22,023 nucleotides of DNA from Gelatoporia subvermispora B (Eukaryota > Basidiomycota > Agaricomycetes > Polyporales > Gelatoporiaceae), in contig KB445798.1 in the NCBI GenBank assembly GCA_000320605.2, forward strand, positions 1,249,471 to 1,271,493. Reading direction: 5' to 3'. Both the position numbers and the translations under genes were made by a program. The notes under the pieces were generated by a model. The model was not told the origin of the DNA, searched no databases, and saw only the letters and a program-made list of their open reading frames with translations. Shown piece by piece: positions 21,516 to 22,023 of the stretch. Position 1 is the first letter of the stretch, and each line of letters starts with the position of its first letter.

Positions 21516-22023
21516 TCAAGAATCGTCGGAAGTAATGTTTGGTGTATAACACTTCGTCCATCTGTCTCCGTGAACGAATCTGCTTACGTCCAATGTCGCT
21601 CGATCCCGTCCAACCAGCACCTTTGTGCGTGGCATCATCATACCGTGATAGTAGTCTTTTGGGGCCCACATTATGAGCTCATTTCGCGGGCCCTTGATCC
21701 ATCCCGAATCGAGGCGAAAATACGATGGATTGGGCAGTTCTTCGGGCCCTGCTTGCGACGTCGGAGAGGACTGAGACGTCTCAGTGTAGTCGGGCTCGAG
21801 TGAAAGCGACAGTCGCAGCGCCGCCGGGAATCTCATGGAGCTCGCGATTGCACTCCAGATTGTGCTGCCATGTCCGCTTTGTGATGACAACCACGAGTCT
21901 CCCGGCGTCACATCCCAAATGCGAATTGTGTTGTCATCTGATCCAGAGACAAGCCGAGTCCCATCGGGCGAGAACACGACTGAGCGGACTGTATCGCTGT
22001 GTCCCTCGAGAGGCTTCATGACT
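21516..22023 (-). CDS. Second NWD gene, 3' end only (runs off the window)
   Basis: This open frame enters from the right edge and ends at TGA 21518-21516, so about 168 codons are visible. It contains the last WD40 blade ([15 protein letters not shown], then [13 protein letters not shown]) and a C-terminal tail close to that of the 4630-9568 gene. Shared tail blocks include TPGDSW, TIWSAI, SGWIKGP, ELIMW, PKDY, MPRTKVL, RATLDV, RFVHG and CYTPN. The Ser/Gln-rich stretch before SGWIKGP differs in length and sequence. There is no lesion in the visible part. The NACHT and N-terminal domains would lie to the right of the window, so whether the gene is complete cannot be judged. By analogy it is a cytosolic NLR-like sensor in the same strand order as its paralogue. 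Confidence 0.92.
   Translation of the reverse strand, partial: VMKPLEGHSDTVRSVVFSPDGTRLVSGSDDNTIRIWDVTPGDSWLSSQSGHGSTIWSAIASSMRFPAALRLSLSLEPDYTETSQSSPTSQAGPEELPNPSYFRLDSGWIKGPRNELIMWAPKDYYHGMMMPRTKVLVGRDRATLDVSRFVHGDRWTKCYTPNITSDDS

Overview
This window looks like fungal, most likely agaricomycete (basidiomycete), nuclear DNA. It carries one multi-exon NACHT-WD40 (NWD) gene with 47-60 nt GT-AG introns. It also carries the 3' end of a close paralogue and a broken copy of what I recall as a conserved basidiomycete single-finger C2H2 protein. There are no bacterial-style operons. Much of the DNA is non-coding and repeat-rich, and one assembly gap (N run) is present. The genus cannot be named from the sequence.

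Layout. Bases 1-3.3 kb hold no intact gene. They contain a small imperfect direct repeat (about 230-520) and an eroded coiled-coil pseudogene on the minus strand (about 2.1-2.5 kb). Bases 3.3-4.63 kb are the downstream flank of the NWD gene, and a diverged copy of this flank recurs at 20.2-21.5 kb. Bases 4630-9568 (minus) are a six-exon NWD gene that I reassembled to 1555 codons: a polar N-terminus, a helical N-terminal domain, NACHT, a helical linker, 7 + 7 WD40 blades and a C-terminal tail. Bases 10370-10833 and 10947-11410 are apparently identical 464-nt copies on either side of 113 Ns. The left copy stops at the first CCAT units and the right copy runs on into the full CCAT microsatellite, so this is probably an unresolved assembly overlap. 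Bases 11461-13255 (minus) are a GC-rich C2H2 zinc-finger gene with two in-frame stops, probably a pseudogene. Bases 13.3-20.2 kb are a long stretch with no gene I can support, holding further copies of a short dispersed repeat. The window ends inside the 3' part of a second NWD gene (21516 to the edge, minus).

How it fits together. The NWD genes are STAND NTPases of the type linked in fungi to non-self recognition and programmed cell death (the NLR-like HET/HNWD class). The two copies lie in direct orientation about 17 kb apart and share about 1.3 kb of 3' flank, so they arose by segmental duplication. The WD40 blades are near-identical in scaffold but vary strongly at a few repeat positions. 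As I recall, these match the positions under diversifying selection in Podospora HNWD proteins. The best candidate for interesting biology here is therefore an expanding, rapidly diversifying NLR locus. The rest of the window looks like a repeat-rich, gene-poor setting with decaying genes.
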